From the NCBI RefSeq assembly GCF_008274695.1, contig NZ_VTOU01000005.1:124001-188000 (forward strand): a stretch of 64,000 nucleotides of DNA. The letters run 5' to 3'. Below the pieces are notes generated by a model, which was not told the origin of the DNA, did not search any database, and saw nothing but the letters and a program-made list of their open reading frames with translations. The DNA comes from Sphingomonas montanisoli. GTDB lineage: Bacteria; Pseudomonadota; Alphaproteobacteria; Sphingomonadales; Sphingomonadaceae. The position numbers and the translations under genes were made by a program. Each line of letters begins with the position of its first letter. Positions within the stretch are counted from its first letter, which is position 1. Below are positions 53,120-60,470 of this stretch, one piece after another.

Positions 53120-53695
53120 TCAGCGGGGCCACATGCGCTGAAACTCGGGTTCGCGGTCGATAAACTGGTGCTTCAGAGCACCCGCGACGTGCAGGATGAT
53201 CAGCCAGAACAACGCGTAACCCGCATATTGGTGGATCGCGCCGAAAAGATCGTGCCAGTAATTCTTCTGCTCCAGCGGCATGTTCAGGAAATGGCCGATG
53301 CGCGGCCATTCGAACGTGCCGAAGAAGAACATCGGATGGCTGTCGGCATCCTTCCACGCCGAATCCATGAACCAACCGGTCAGCGGCATCAGCAGCATGA
53401 ACACGTAAAGCCCGAAATGCGCGACATGCGCGGCCACCCGCTCCCACGCGGCCATGCCGTGCGAAAAGGGTGGCGGCTTGTGCCCGATCCGCCACAGCAC
53501 GCGCAGCAGGACGAGGCCGAGCACCGTGATGCCGGTCGACTTGTGCGCATCGAGCACCGGCCGGATCCAATCATCGGGCAGCTTCGTGAAGAACAGGCCG
53601 ACGAGCAGGTTGCCGATCATCAGCACCGCAATCACCCAATGAAGAATGATCGCCGGCTTGGTGTAGCGGGGAAGGTTCATGTCGTTCGTCGGCAT
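53120..53695 (-). CDS. Cytochrome b561
   Basis: 191 residues with four hydrophobic helices. Haem-ligand His residues appear in AIILHWVIAVLM (near 19), LDAHKSTGITVLGLVLLRVLWR (near 51), VAAHVAHFGLYVFMLLMPLTG and ALFWLIILHVAGALKHQF. The protein should take electrons from quinol in the inner membrane; some bacterial b561 proteins oxidise superoxide. The second Met (codon 6, MNLPRYTKP) is a possible start. It is 130 bases upstream of folE on the same strand. Confidence 0.9.
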   Translation of the reverse strand: MPTNDMNLPRYTKPAIILHWVIAVLMIGNLLVGLFFTKLPDDWIRPVLDAHKSTGITVLGLVLLRVLWRIGHKPPPFSHGMAAWERVAAHVAHFGLYVFMLLMPLTGWFMDSAWKDADSHPMFFFGTFEWPRIGHFLNMPLEQKNYWHDLFGAIHQYAGYALFWLIILHVAGALKHQFIDREPEFQRMWPR

Positions 53696-53814
53696 CGATC
53701 GGCCCCCGGCAGAAAGCGCAGTTGCGGGTGGTTCGCAAAAGGATCATAGAGCAGCCGGCGCGAACGGCCACCCGGTTCGGCCGCGTAACATATTTTTCGG
53801 ATACGTCCCAGGCG

Positions 53815-55260
53815 ATGCTTACCCCGACCCCGCTCGACGTCCGGTTCGCGGCCTATTCGCCGCGCCTCAATCGCCCGCCTTTCACGACCATCAGCGTCCT
53901 GCTCCACCTCGGAGCATTGGTGCTGCTCGCGGTGCTGGTGGATATGGCATGGCGGCAGACGGGCCTGTTCGCGTGGAGCGTGGGCATCGCCTATATCGGC
54001 TACGACACCTTCCTGCTCGGCTTCGTCGCGGTGATGACCTGGTCGCTCCATCGTCGGCAGATGCTCGCGCCCCCTCCACCGCGCGAGCGGCCGGAAACGC
54101 TGGCGGTCCTGCTCGCCGCGCACAATGAACAGGCGGTGCTGGTCGCCACCATCAAGGCTCTCGCCGCGCAGGCGGAAGCGCCCGACATCATCCTGATCGC
54201 CGACAACGGATCGACCGACGCGACCCCCGCTGTCCTGGCCGAAGCCTTCGGACTGGCCCCGGCGCCTTATGGCGACATCGCGATTTCGCCCGTCATGCCG
54301 TCGGTGCGCTGGTTGCGTGTCGAACAGGCAGGAAAGGCCGGCGCGCTGAACGCCGTCCTCGAAAAGATCGACAGCGACATCGTGCTGACGGTCGATGCCG
54401 ACACGATCCTGCTGCCCGATGCGATCGCCGCGATGCGCGCCGCCTTCCGCCGCGAGCCAGACTTGGTGGCGGCAACCGGATTGCTCGCGCCGATCTGCGA
54501 CCACAGCATCACCGGCCGCATCTTCGAATGGTTCCAGACCTACGAATATGTCCGCAACTTCATCTCGCGCTTCGCGTGGATGCAGGTGAACGGGCTGCTC
54601 CTGATCTCGGGCGCGTTTGCCGGTTTCCGGCGCGACGCGGTGGTCGCGGTCGGCGGCTTCGATCCCGACTGCATGGTCGAGGATTATGAGCTGATCCACC
54701 GGCTTCACCGCTGGTCGTGCGACAATGATCTGGGCTGGACGGTCCGGGTGCTGGGCGAGGCCCGCGCGCAGACCGACGCACCCGCGCGCCTGATCCCCTT
54801 CCTGCGGCAGCGGCGGCGCTGGTTCGGCGGCTTCCTGCAGACGCAATATTGGAACCGCGACATGGTCGGATCGCAGCGTTTCGGGCGGCTGGGCACGATG
54901 ATGCTCCCGGTCAAGGCGCTCGATACCGTACAGCCGCTCTACGGCCTCGCCGCCTTCGCCCTGCTGGTCGGCTTCGTCGCGACAGGCCGCTTCGTGCTGG
55001 TCCTGCCGATCCTGGGTGTGATGCTGGCGAAGGTCGTGCTCGATCTCAGCTTCCACTTCTGGTCGATCCGCCTCTACCGGCGCTGGTCGGGCGGGTTGGT
55101 TCCCGAAGGCAGCGCGCGCATCCTGCTCACCTCGCTGATCGAACCCTTCACGTTCCAGCTGCTGCGCCATGTCGGCGCAGCATGGGGCTGGATCGCGTTC
55201 CTGACGGGCCGTTCGACCTGGGGAAGCCAGAAACGGCGCGGGCTGCTCGCGCGGCAGTGA
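53815..55260 (+). CDS. Membrane glycosyltransferase, family 2
   Basis: 481 residues from the ATG at 53815; the frame is open to 53722 but that part resembles nothing. Helices lie near residues 22-43 and 48-70; the GT-A domain begins LAVLLAAHNEQAVL, with VDADT as the metal-binding DxD-like motif, MVEDYELIHRLHR and QRRRW (the QxxRW motif of processive enzymes). Three or four helices follow. It may make or modify an exopolysaccharide or glycolipid. No other sugar genes are adjacent. Confidence 0.88.
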   Translation: MLTPTPLDVRFAAYSPRLNRPPFTTISVLLHLGALVLLAVLVDMAWRQTGLFAWSVGIAYIGYDTFLLGFVAVMTWSLHRRQMLAPPPPRERPETLAVLLAAHNEQAVLVATIKALAAQAEAPDIILIADNGSTDATPAVLAEAFGLAPAPYGDIAISPVMPSVRWLRVEQAGKAGALNAVLEKIDSDIVLTVDADTILLPDAIAAMRAAFRREPDLVAATGLLAPICDHSITGRIFEWFQTYEYVRNFISRFAWMQVNGLLLISGAFAGFRRDAVVAVGGFDPDCMVEDYELIHRLHRWSCDNDLGWTVRVLGEARAQTDAPARLIPFLRQRRRWFGGFLQTQYWNRDMVGSQRFGRLGTMMLPVKALDTVQPLYGLAAFALLVGFVATGRFVLVLPILGVMLAKVVLDLSFHFWSIRLYRRWSGGLVPEGSARILLTSLIEPFTFQLLRHVGAAWGWIAFLTGRSTWGSQKRRGLLARQ

Positions 55261-55264
55261 CGAT

Positions 55265-55294
55265 GGCGTTGACGTTGGCGTTGGCGTTGGCGTT
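55265..55294 (+). repeat. Hexanucleotide tandem repeat
   Basis: Five units of GGCGTT, the second changed to GACGTT, start five bases after the glycosyltransferase stop. Hexamers do not shift the frame and this one is outside the gene, so no phase-variation role is implied. Confidence 0.8.
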
Positions 55295-55308
55295 GGAGTG
55301 AAGGGCAA

Positions 55309-55342
55309 AGGCCACAATGGTCGTGGCTTTTGTGGCCTTTGG
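55309..55342 (+). terminator. Probable terminator of the glycosyltransferase gene
   Basis: AAAGGCCACAA and TTGTGGCCTTT form an exact 11-bp inverted repeat with a 12-base loop, about 50 bases after the stop codon. The right arm ends in T-rich sequence (CTTTGGATTTTC). Confidence 0.55.
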
Positions 55343-55352
55343 ATTTTCGCTG

Positions 55353-55613
55353 CTAAAACAGCACTTTCTCTCCAGTCCCAGCTCGGATGGCTGCTTCACC
55401 CCTCACCTCGTCATTGCGAGCGGAGCGAAGCAATCCAGGCCCGAACCCGGCGTGGTTTGCGACCATCTCAAGTGCGGGCCTGGATTGCCGCGTCGCCTGC
55501 GGCTCCTCGCAATGACGAGATGGGGAGAGGCGTCCATCCTGCGGCACCCCGGACGAGCGCTGCGACGATCGAGCCGCGAGGATTTCGATCATGACTTCGT
55601 CAGCGCGGTTCAT
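55353..55613 (-). CDS. Doubtful short frame behind the LexA-type promoter
   Basis: The frame gives 86 residues (MNRADEVMIEILAARSSQ...). It overlaps by ATGA a 9-codon frame (55610-55639, MTDLHWGMP). From about residue 35 on, its sequence is simply the translated dispersed repeat at 55408-55518, so the original 3' end may have been replaced by repeat insertion. I do not recognise the first 30 residues. It is listed because a good promoter points at it, not because the protein is convincing. Confidence 0.2.
   Translation of the reverse strand: MNRADEVMIEILAARSSQRSSGVPQDGRLSPSRHCEEPQATRQSRPALEMVANHAGFGPGLLRSARNDEVRGEAAIRAGTGEKVLF
55408..55518. repeat. Dispersed inverted repeat, long form (copy 6)
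   Basis: Outer arms TCGTCATTGCGAG/CTCGCAATGACGA and inner GAAGCAATCCAGGCCC arms, as in the copies at 6431 and 9803. It lies between the 3' end of the glycosyltransferase and the minus-strand frames led by the LexA-type promoter. Confidence 0.88.
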
Positions 55614-55690
55614 GGCATCCCCCAATGCAGATCGGTCATCAGCCCTTTGGCGAAGGGATCGACTCGACCTCTGAAACTTCGAAACGACGC

Positions 55691-55719
55691 TGTTTAGAAC
55701 AAATAGTGAACATTGTCAA
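55691..55719 (-). promoter_or_regulatory. LexA-type SOS promoter
   Basis: On the minus strand TTGACA (55719-55714) and TAAACA (55696-55691) are 17 bases apart, and the spacer contains GTTC-ACTATTT-GTTC (55711-55697), an exact match to the alphaproteobacterial LexA box GTTC-N7-GTTC. A repressor bound there would block the polymerase, the normal layout of SOS promoters. The only frames downstream are the short ones at 55610-55639 and 55353-55613. Confidence 0.65.
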
Positions 55720-55752
55720 GCCCGAAGGAGTGGGCGTGGACTAAGCATTCGA

Positions 55753-55923
55753 TTGGCAAGCCAAGTCGTGAACCCATATTGGGCTGCTATCGGGACCGCG
55801 CTTCAACGCACAGATGGGGTGCGCAAGCACCCCTCCATCGCCAGACGTGTTACGGGGTCCATCGGGAGGTAAGCGCAAACCGAGAAGGCACTGGGCTTGG
55901 TGACCCCGGAACACGCCCGGGGT
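55753..55923. other. Hairpin-rich stretch, possible structured RNA
   Basis: Several local stems occur within 170 bases: TTGG/CCAA (55753-55764), CCCA/TGGG (55773-55783), GGGGTGC-GCAA-GCACCCC with a GNRA loop (55816-55833), and ACCCCGG/CCGGGGT (55903-55923). The open frames across it have no codon pattern or family match. I compared it by eye with 6S RNA, tmRNA, RNase P RNA and SRP RNA and did not find their hallmarks. Strand is unknown. Confidence 0.35.
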
Positions 55924-55976
55924 GACGGGTTGGGAACGTCGCCTTTGGGGTGGGAAGCAGTCGTTCAGCACAAAAC

Positions 55977-56504
55977 CTATTCGGTCTTGGTCACCGGCAT
56001 GGTCGCAATCGCTGGCAATTCTTCCGGTATGTAGTCGCCATTTTCATGTTCGACGGCGAGCCTCATAGCGACCTCCCCGAGTGGCAGGTCGCGGTAGTTG
56101 AGATCGAGAAGTAAGCGATTCCCATTCCGGCCGTGCAGCGCGATCGTTCCCTTTAATTCAGACCAATCGGTATTGGCGTGAGCTGGAAAGCGATAGCCGT
56201 AGCAAGCCATGATGCCGTGCGGCAACATCATCGCAAACTCTTGATTGGTATTATCTTTGAGCCATCCGCATGTTTGACTAGCGATAGCTTGGGTCGAATG
56301 CTGACATCCCCAAGACCATATCGTGCCGGGCGAATGGTCAAAGCCCCAATGAAACTCAATCCAACGCCGCTCGCGAGGATTGTCGATCTTTGCGGGAACC
56401 GCTGTCTCGAAGCTTCTAATCACGTCGCAGAGAGTGGTGGCCGCCGTCGCGGGTTGCGACCCCAACAGCGAAACGACCACAATGAAGGGAAGGACGTGCT
56501 TCAC
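55977..56504 (-). CDS. Small secreted protein of unknown function
   Basis: 175 residues with a clear signal peptide (MKHVLPFIVVVSLLGSQPATA). Four Cys remain in the mature part (C26, C67, C79, C101) and could form two disulfides. Trp-rich WIEFHWGFDHSPGTIWSWGCQHS near 48-70 and LPHGIMACYGYRF are the most distinctive parts. Codon choice and G+C are lower than in neighbouring genes, which suggests recent arrival. No family is recognised. Confidence 0.7.
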   Translation of the reverse strand: MKHVLPFIVVVSLLGSQPATAATTLCDVIRSFETAVPAKIDNPRERRWIEFHWGFDHSPGTIWSWGCQHSTQAIASQTCGWLKDNTNQEFAMMLPHGIMACYGYRFPAHANTDWSELKGTIALHGRNGNRLLLDLNYRDLPLGEVAMRLAVEHENGDYIPEELPAIATMPVTKTE

Positions 56505-56660
56505 TCGACAGGCATGCCATCATAGCAGACCGGCCGCTAGTGGGGCGCATCCGGACAGTCGGCTCAGATGAATCTGCGACCTGAGCGGGATCATCGAGAA
56601 GGAGGTCGCGAAGGCACCGCAAGCGCCGAGGCGAGCTTTGGCTTCATCCCTGCCCTGGCG

Positions 56661-57557
56661 TTATCCGGCCGCCGCCACCCTGAAAGGGGCGGTACCCCCC
56701 TGCCCCAGTTCCTCCAGATTCTCGTCGTGGAGGTGGCGGACGACAGGCTGGAAGCGCCCATCATAGCGCGCGAGAACCAGCGGATCGGCCACTGCATTAT
56801 GGTGCGTGACGAACGCGTCACCGGTCCACAGGTGGAGGGCGGCGCCGGGGGCTTCGGCGACGATCATCGCGCGGTCATCAGGGCGGTCCGGATCGATCGG
56901 CGACATATCGAGCGCGACCTGCGGCGCGGTCGACGGCGAAATGGCAAGCTGGCGCCCTTTCCACCGGGTGCTGACCGAACGATGGATATGGCCGCAGATC
57001 ATCGTGACGTTCGGATGATCGCCGATCGCGGCGTCGAGCGTCTGGATCCAGCGCGCGTCAGGCACCGGCGACATCCACGGAATGCCCGTCTCGACGGGTG
57101 GATGGTGCAGCACGATCATCACCGGCTTGGTGCCAGTCTCCGCCAGGCGCGCGCGCAGCCACGCGGCGCGCGTCTCGCAGAAGACGCCGCCATGATGGCC
57201 ATCCTCGCCCAGCGTGTCGATGACGATGAAGCGCACCGGATCGGTATCGATCACATATTGGACGAAGCCATCGGGGCGCGGAATATGCGGGAAGACATGC
57301 GCCATCGCCGCACGATCATCGTGATTGCCGACGCACAGATAGACGGGAAAGCCACACGGCTCGATCGCGTCGCGCAGCCGCTCATAACTCGCGACATCGC
57401 CGCGATCGACGAGGTCGCCGGTCAGGAACAGCATGTCCGGCTTCACCGTCAGATTGCCGAGCCAGGCGATCGCCTGATCGAGCCGGCGGCGGTTGAGTTC
57501 GTCGGGCGCATCGATCTCGAAGCCGAGATGGAGGTCGGTGAGCTGGGCAATCAGCAT
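56661..57557 (-). CDS. CpdA-like calcineurin-type phosphodiesterase
   Basis: 298 residues. All metallophosphoesterase blocks are present: QLTDLHLG (Asp8, His10), GDLVDRGD, VGNHDDR, VLHHPPVE and CGHIHRS. This order and spacing is that of class III cyclic-nucleotide phosphodiesterases such as CpdA, which hydrolyse 3',5'-cAMP in the cytoplasm. 3'-nucleotidase or phospholipid activity is possible in relatives. It lies 170 bases downstream of the FHA-decaheme gene on the same strand, and the oxidoreductase of that cluster has two cyclic-nucleotide domains. Confidence 0.85.
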   Translation of the reverse strand: MLIAQLTDLHLGFEIDAPDELNRRRLDQAIAWLGNLTVKPDMLFLTGDLVDRGDVASYERLRDAIEPCGFPVYLCVGNHDDRAAMAHVFPHIPRPDGFVQYVIDTDPVRFIVIDTLGEDGHHGGVFCETRAAWLRARLAETGTKPVMIVLHHPPVETGIPWMSPVPDARWIQTLDAAIGDHPNVTMICGHIHRSVSTRWKGRQLAISPSTAPQVALDMSPIDPDRPDDRAMIVAEAPGAALHLWTGDAFVTHHNAVADPLVLARYDGRFQPVVRHLHDENLEELGQGGTAPFRVAAAG

Positions 57558-57727
57558 CGGGTCGATCCCATGTCTGCGGCCGGCTGACGGACCGGCGGTC
57601 CTTTACGTCCCCCTTCAGGACGCATGGGGAGATCAACATGTCCCCATTGCGCCCGCTGTGACACACGACACACTTAACAAGGCTTAACGTCGATTCGACC
57701 TAATACGAAAGCCGAAACGATCTGGTT

Positions 57728-59575
57728 TCAACTTGGGTCGTCACTTCCGGCCGCGCGCTCGTTGCTTTTGTCGTCGAGTCGCTGGGCGGCCTTGCCGCGC
57801 ACCTTGCCGCTCCGCACCATCAGCGGCGCGAAATCGTTGCGGTGATAATCATGGCACATCGCGCAGGACGACGGCACCTGCTTGTGCGCATCCTGCCCGC
57901 CGTGACAATCCTGGCAGCGGGCGATCTTCGGCAGGTTGACGTCGCTCGAAAGCTTCGACGTCTTGACCGCGTGGCAGCTCTCGCACCTTTCGGTGTCGTG
58001 CGCGGCGTGATCGAACCAGCCCTTCATCATGTAGCGCTTCGTCAGCGCCACCGGCGCCACCGCGAAGGGCACGCGCGCATTGCCGGTCGGCTTCACGACA
58101 TGGCAGTCGAAGCAGGCGCCGCCGGGCGAGAAGACCGCGCGGATCGCGCTGTCCGCCGTTCCGCCGCGTCCGACCTGGCCCTGCGCATAGTCGACCGCAA
58201 CCGCACGGTTCGTGAACGCCCCCGGACGGCGGCGCTCCATGCCTTGAGTCGCGGCCGCGCGATACTGACCACCCGACGAATAGAAGGCGCGGATGTCGGC
58301 GACGACCTGCGCCGGATCGCCATGGCGCAACGTGCGGATCGTGCCGCCGACCGCATCGAAATCGAGCGAGTGGCACGCCTGGCAATCGGCCTCCATATCC
58401 ACAGCGACAAAGCTGCTGCCCGTGGCATCGCGGCGATGGCAGTTGGCGCACTGGAGCGGCTGGCCATAGCCTTCGCCCTTGCCCAGCATCTTGGCCATCT
58501 GGGCGATACCGTTCGTCGCCGACAGGTGGACATCGTGCGGGAATTTCAGCCCGTTATTCTCGGTCGGCTTGCCGTCGAGCGACACGCGCGCCGCGCTGGG
58601 CACGCCCGCTGCGCTCACCATGCGCAGGGTGGGCATGAACTGCGGGTGATCGTCCCCGAAGTCGGCCGCGTCGGCCAGCTTGGTGTCGGTCAGGCGGCCC
58701 TTCATGTCCTTGTGGCAATTGGTGCAGAAGCGTTCGTCGGTCGCGGGCATCGCTGTCGCGCCCTCATGCTCGGTATGGCATTCGACGCAGCGACCCGGCG
58801 GACGGTTGAACAGCCCGTTGACGGTACGCTTGAAGCGCGTTTCGATCCCGCCCTTGCCCATCGCGACCTGCAGGCGCGCCGGATCGGCATGGTCATGAAC
58901 CGCGGTGTGGCACGTCGCGCAGGCTTCGTCCTTGACCGAGGAGCCGCCATTGACGTGGCAGGCGCGGCAATCATTCTCCAGCCCCTTGTGGACCTGCGAC
59001 AGCGCGCCCGAAGACCACATCTGATCGGCATGGAAGCTCTTCGGCCGTGCGGCACCCGGATCGGGATCGCTGCGCTGGAAGCTCGCGACCAGCGGCCATG
59101 CGAGGAAGATCGCCAGCACGGCGATGACGAAGGTCCAGGCCAGCGGGCGCTTGCCCGGAATGACCGATGCGAGCGAGAAGACCTTGACCTCCTCCTTCGC
59201 CTCGGACGAATTGGAGATCGCGCCGACGCGCTCGACCGTCAGGATGACCTGTCCGGCCTCGTCGCCGTCGCCCGCCGACACGCGGATATCGTGCGATCCG
59301 ATGCGGACGTCGGCGCCGCCGATCGCGTTGACGGTGACATGTTCGGTCTGGTTGCCGTCGACGACGACGGGGAGACCCGCGGTCGCCGAAATCTCGACCT
59401 GGCCGTTGCCGACCAGCCGGATCATCGCGTGGTGCAGCGTCACCGCCAGATCCGGCAGGTGAATGTCGCTGTCGGTCCCGCGACCCACGGTCAGCTGCGG
59501 ACGGTTATAGCTCTTCGAACGGACGATTTCTCGGCCATCGGCGGTGCGCGCAAGCTTGCGGACGATGAAGCTCAT
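57728..59575 (-). CDS. FHA-domain decaheme cytochrome c, membrane-anchored
   Basis: 615 residues. Residues ~1-115 form an FHA domain (LTVGRGTDSDIHLPDLAVTLHHAMI, with GR and NG conserved but the Ser-Arg-x-His replaced by Thr-Leu-His-His). One membrane helix lies at 145-165, then ten CxxCH haem sites at 203, 219, 263, 284, 376, 398, 488, 531, 554 and 571. The FHA part should be cytoplasmic and the haems periplasmic. It could receive electrons from the diheme-b-like protein encoded ten bases upstream. A phospho-sensing domain joined to a multihaem wire is unusual. Confidence 0.88.
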   Translation of the reverse strand: MSFIVRKLARTADGREIVRSKSYNRPQLTVGRGTDSDIHLPDLAVTLHHAMIRLVGNGQVEISATAGLPVVVDGNQTEHVTVNAIGGADVRIGSHDIRVSAGDGDEAGQVILTVERVGAISNSSEAKEEVKVFSLASVIPGKRPLAWTFVIAVLAIFLAWPLVASFQRSDPDPGAARPKSFHADQMWSSGALSQVHKGLENDCRACHVNGGSSVKDEACATCHTAVHDHADPARLQVAMGKGGIETRFKRTVNGLFNRPPGRCVECHTEHEGATAMPATDERFCTNCHKDMKGRLTDTKLADAADFGDDHPQFMPTLRMVSAAGVPSAARVSLDGKPTENNGLKFPHDVHLSATNGIAQMAKMLGKGEGYGQPLQCANCHRRDATGSSFVAVDMEADCQACHSLDFDAVGGTIRTLRHGDPAQVVADIRAFYSSGGQYRAAATQGMERRRPGAFTNRAVAVDYAQGQVGRGGTADSAIRAVFSPGGACFDCHVVKPTGNARVPFAVAPVALTKRYMMKGWFDHAAHDTERCESCHAVKTSKLSSDVNLPKIARCQDCHGGQDAHKQVPSSCAMCHDYHRNDFAPLMVRSGKVRGKAAQRLDDKSNERAAGSDDPS

Positions 59576-59585
59576 GATCTCGCGC

Positions 59586-60467
59586 TCACCAGTAGTAGAA
59601 GACGGCGAAGATATGGACGAACAGCGCCGCGATCAGCGCGAAGGTCAGCGGTACATGGATGTACAGCCACACCTCCAGCAAAGCCTTCAATCGCAAGTGC
59701 TTTCGGATCCGCGACAGCGACGATCGCTTGCGTTCGAGCAGCGTTTCGACCTGGTCGAGGGCGTCATTCCCGTAACCGCTTTCACGGCCCGGTGCGGCGC
59801 GGATCAGATCGAGCGCCTTCTTGGTCCCGCACTTGGGATAATTGCCCGAAAGCCGCGCGATCAGCCCGCCCGCGAACGGATCGTCGTTCAGCGAATATTG
59901 CACCATTTCCGCTTCGTCATGGTTGAGCGGCTGGGCGGCATCGTGGATCTGACGATCGAGCATGCGCAGATTGTCGAGCATCTGCACCTGGGTCGTCTCA
60001 CCACGGTTCGCGGACAGCTCCTGCGGGACCAGCGAATAAGCGGTGATGCCGAAGATGCCGGAGATGATCACGAACATCATCAGCGCATAAGCGAGCGTGT
60101 GGACATTCCACCCGAATTGAAAACCGGTGTGGAGCGTCGCGATGACGATCAGCGCAAGCCCCAGATAGACGTGCGCCGAGGTCCACGCCTTGAGCGACCA
60201 GCGTCCCGGCGTGATCGTGCGCTTGCGCGCGCCGAGCAATGTCAGCCACAGGATCAGGCCCGCGCCAATCGTGCCCATGATATAGCCATAGGCGCTACCG
60301 CCATTGGCGCGCGGCTCGACATGGTTGAAGCCGTAAAGAAGGATCGCGAGAAACGAGGCCGCGAACGCGATCTTGAGCCACAGGAAACCGCGATAGCGCA
60401 GGAAGCTTTCGTGGTCCGAATGGCGGGTGCGACCCGTGGTCTTCTGCCGGTCAGCCTTGCTCGCCAT
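59586..60467 (-). CDS. Membrane protein with diheme cytochrome b pattern
   Basis: 293 residues, five helices near 30-49, 60-80, 92-117, 122-147 and 262-291. Two helices each carry a His pair separated by 13 residues: His99/His113 and His271/His285, the spacing used by diheme b-type cytochromes to hold two haems across the membrane; His123 is extra. A ~110-residue soluble loop (148-258) holds LSGNYPKCGTKKA. It would pass electrons between quinones or a cytoplasmic donor and the periplasmic decaheme protein. It is three bases downstream of the oxidoreductase gene. Confidence 0.75.
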   Translation of the reverse strand: MASKADRQKTTGRTRHSDHESFLRYRGFLWLKIAFAASFLAILLYGFNHVEPRANGGSAYGYIMGTIGAGLILWLTLLGARKRTITPGRWSLKAWTSAHVYLGLALIVIATLHTGFQFGWNVHTLAYALMMFVIISGIFGITAYSLVPQELSANRGETTQVQMLDNLRMLDRQIHDAAQPLNHDEAEMVQYSLNDDPFAGGLIARLSGNYPKCGTKKALDLIRAAPGRESGYGNDALDQVETLLERKRSSLSRIRKHLRLKALLEVWLYIHVPLTFALIAALFVHIFAVFYYW

Positions 60468-60470
60468 GAC

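Larger units (their letters stand above)
55261..55976. other. 716-base intergenic islet: repeats, LexA-type promoter, hairpins
   Basis: From left to right it holds a hexamer repeat, an AAAGGCCACAA inverted repeat, a dispersed repeat, short minus-strand frames downstream of a LexA-type promoter, and a hairpin-rich stretch. Its right half is visibly lower in G+C than the flanking genes. No conserved protein-coding gene is evident. Individual elements are listed separately. Confidence 0.6.

Noticed and set aside
55265-55294. Phase-variable repeat controlling the glycosyltransferase
   Set aside because: The hexamer lies after the stop codon and changes in multiples of six do not alter any reading frame.
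55713-55971. Short frames on both strands across the hairpin-rich stretch
   Set aside because: Both are interrupted in codon style by stem sequences, have no ribosome site and no family similarity; an RNA or remnant is more likely.
55741-55976. Identification as 6S RNA, tmRNA, RNase P RNA or SRP RNA
   Set aside because: No T-arm or tag frame for tmRNA, no conserved RNase P core, no SRP tetraloop core and no closing long stem for 6S RNA could be found by eye. Infernal would settle it.
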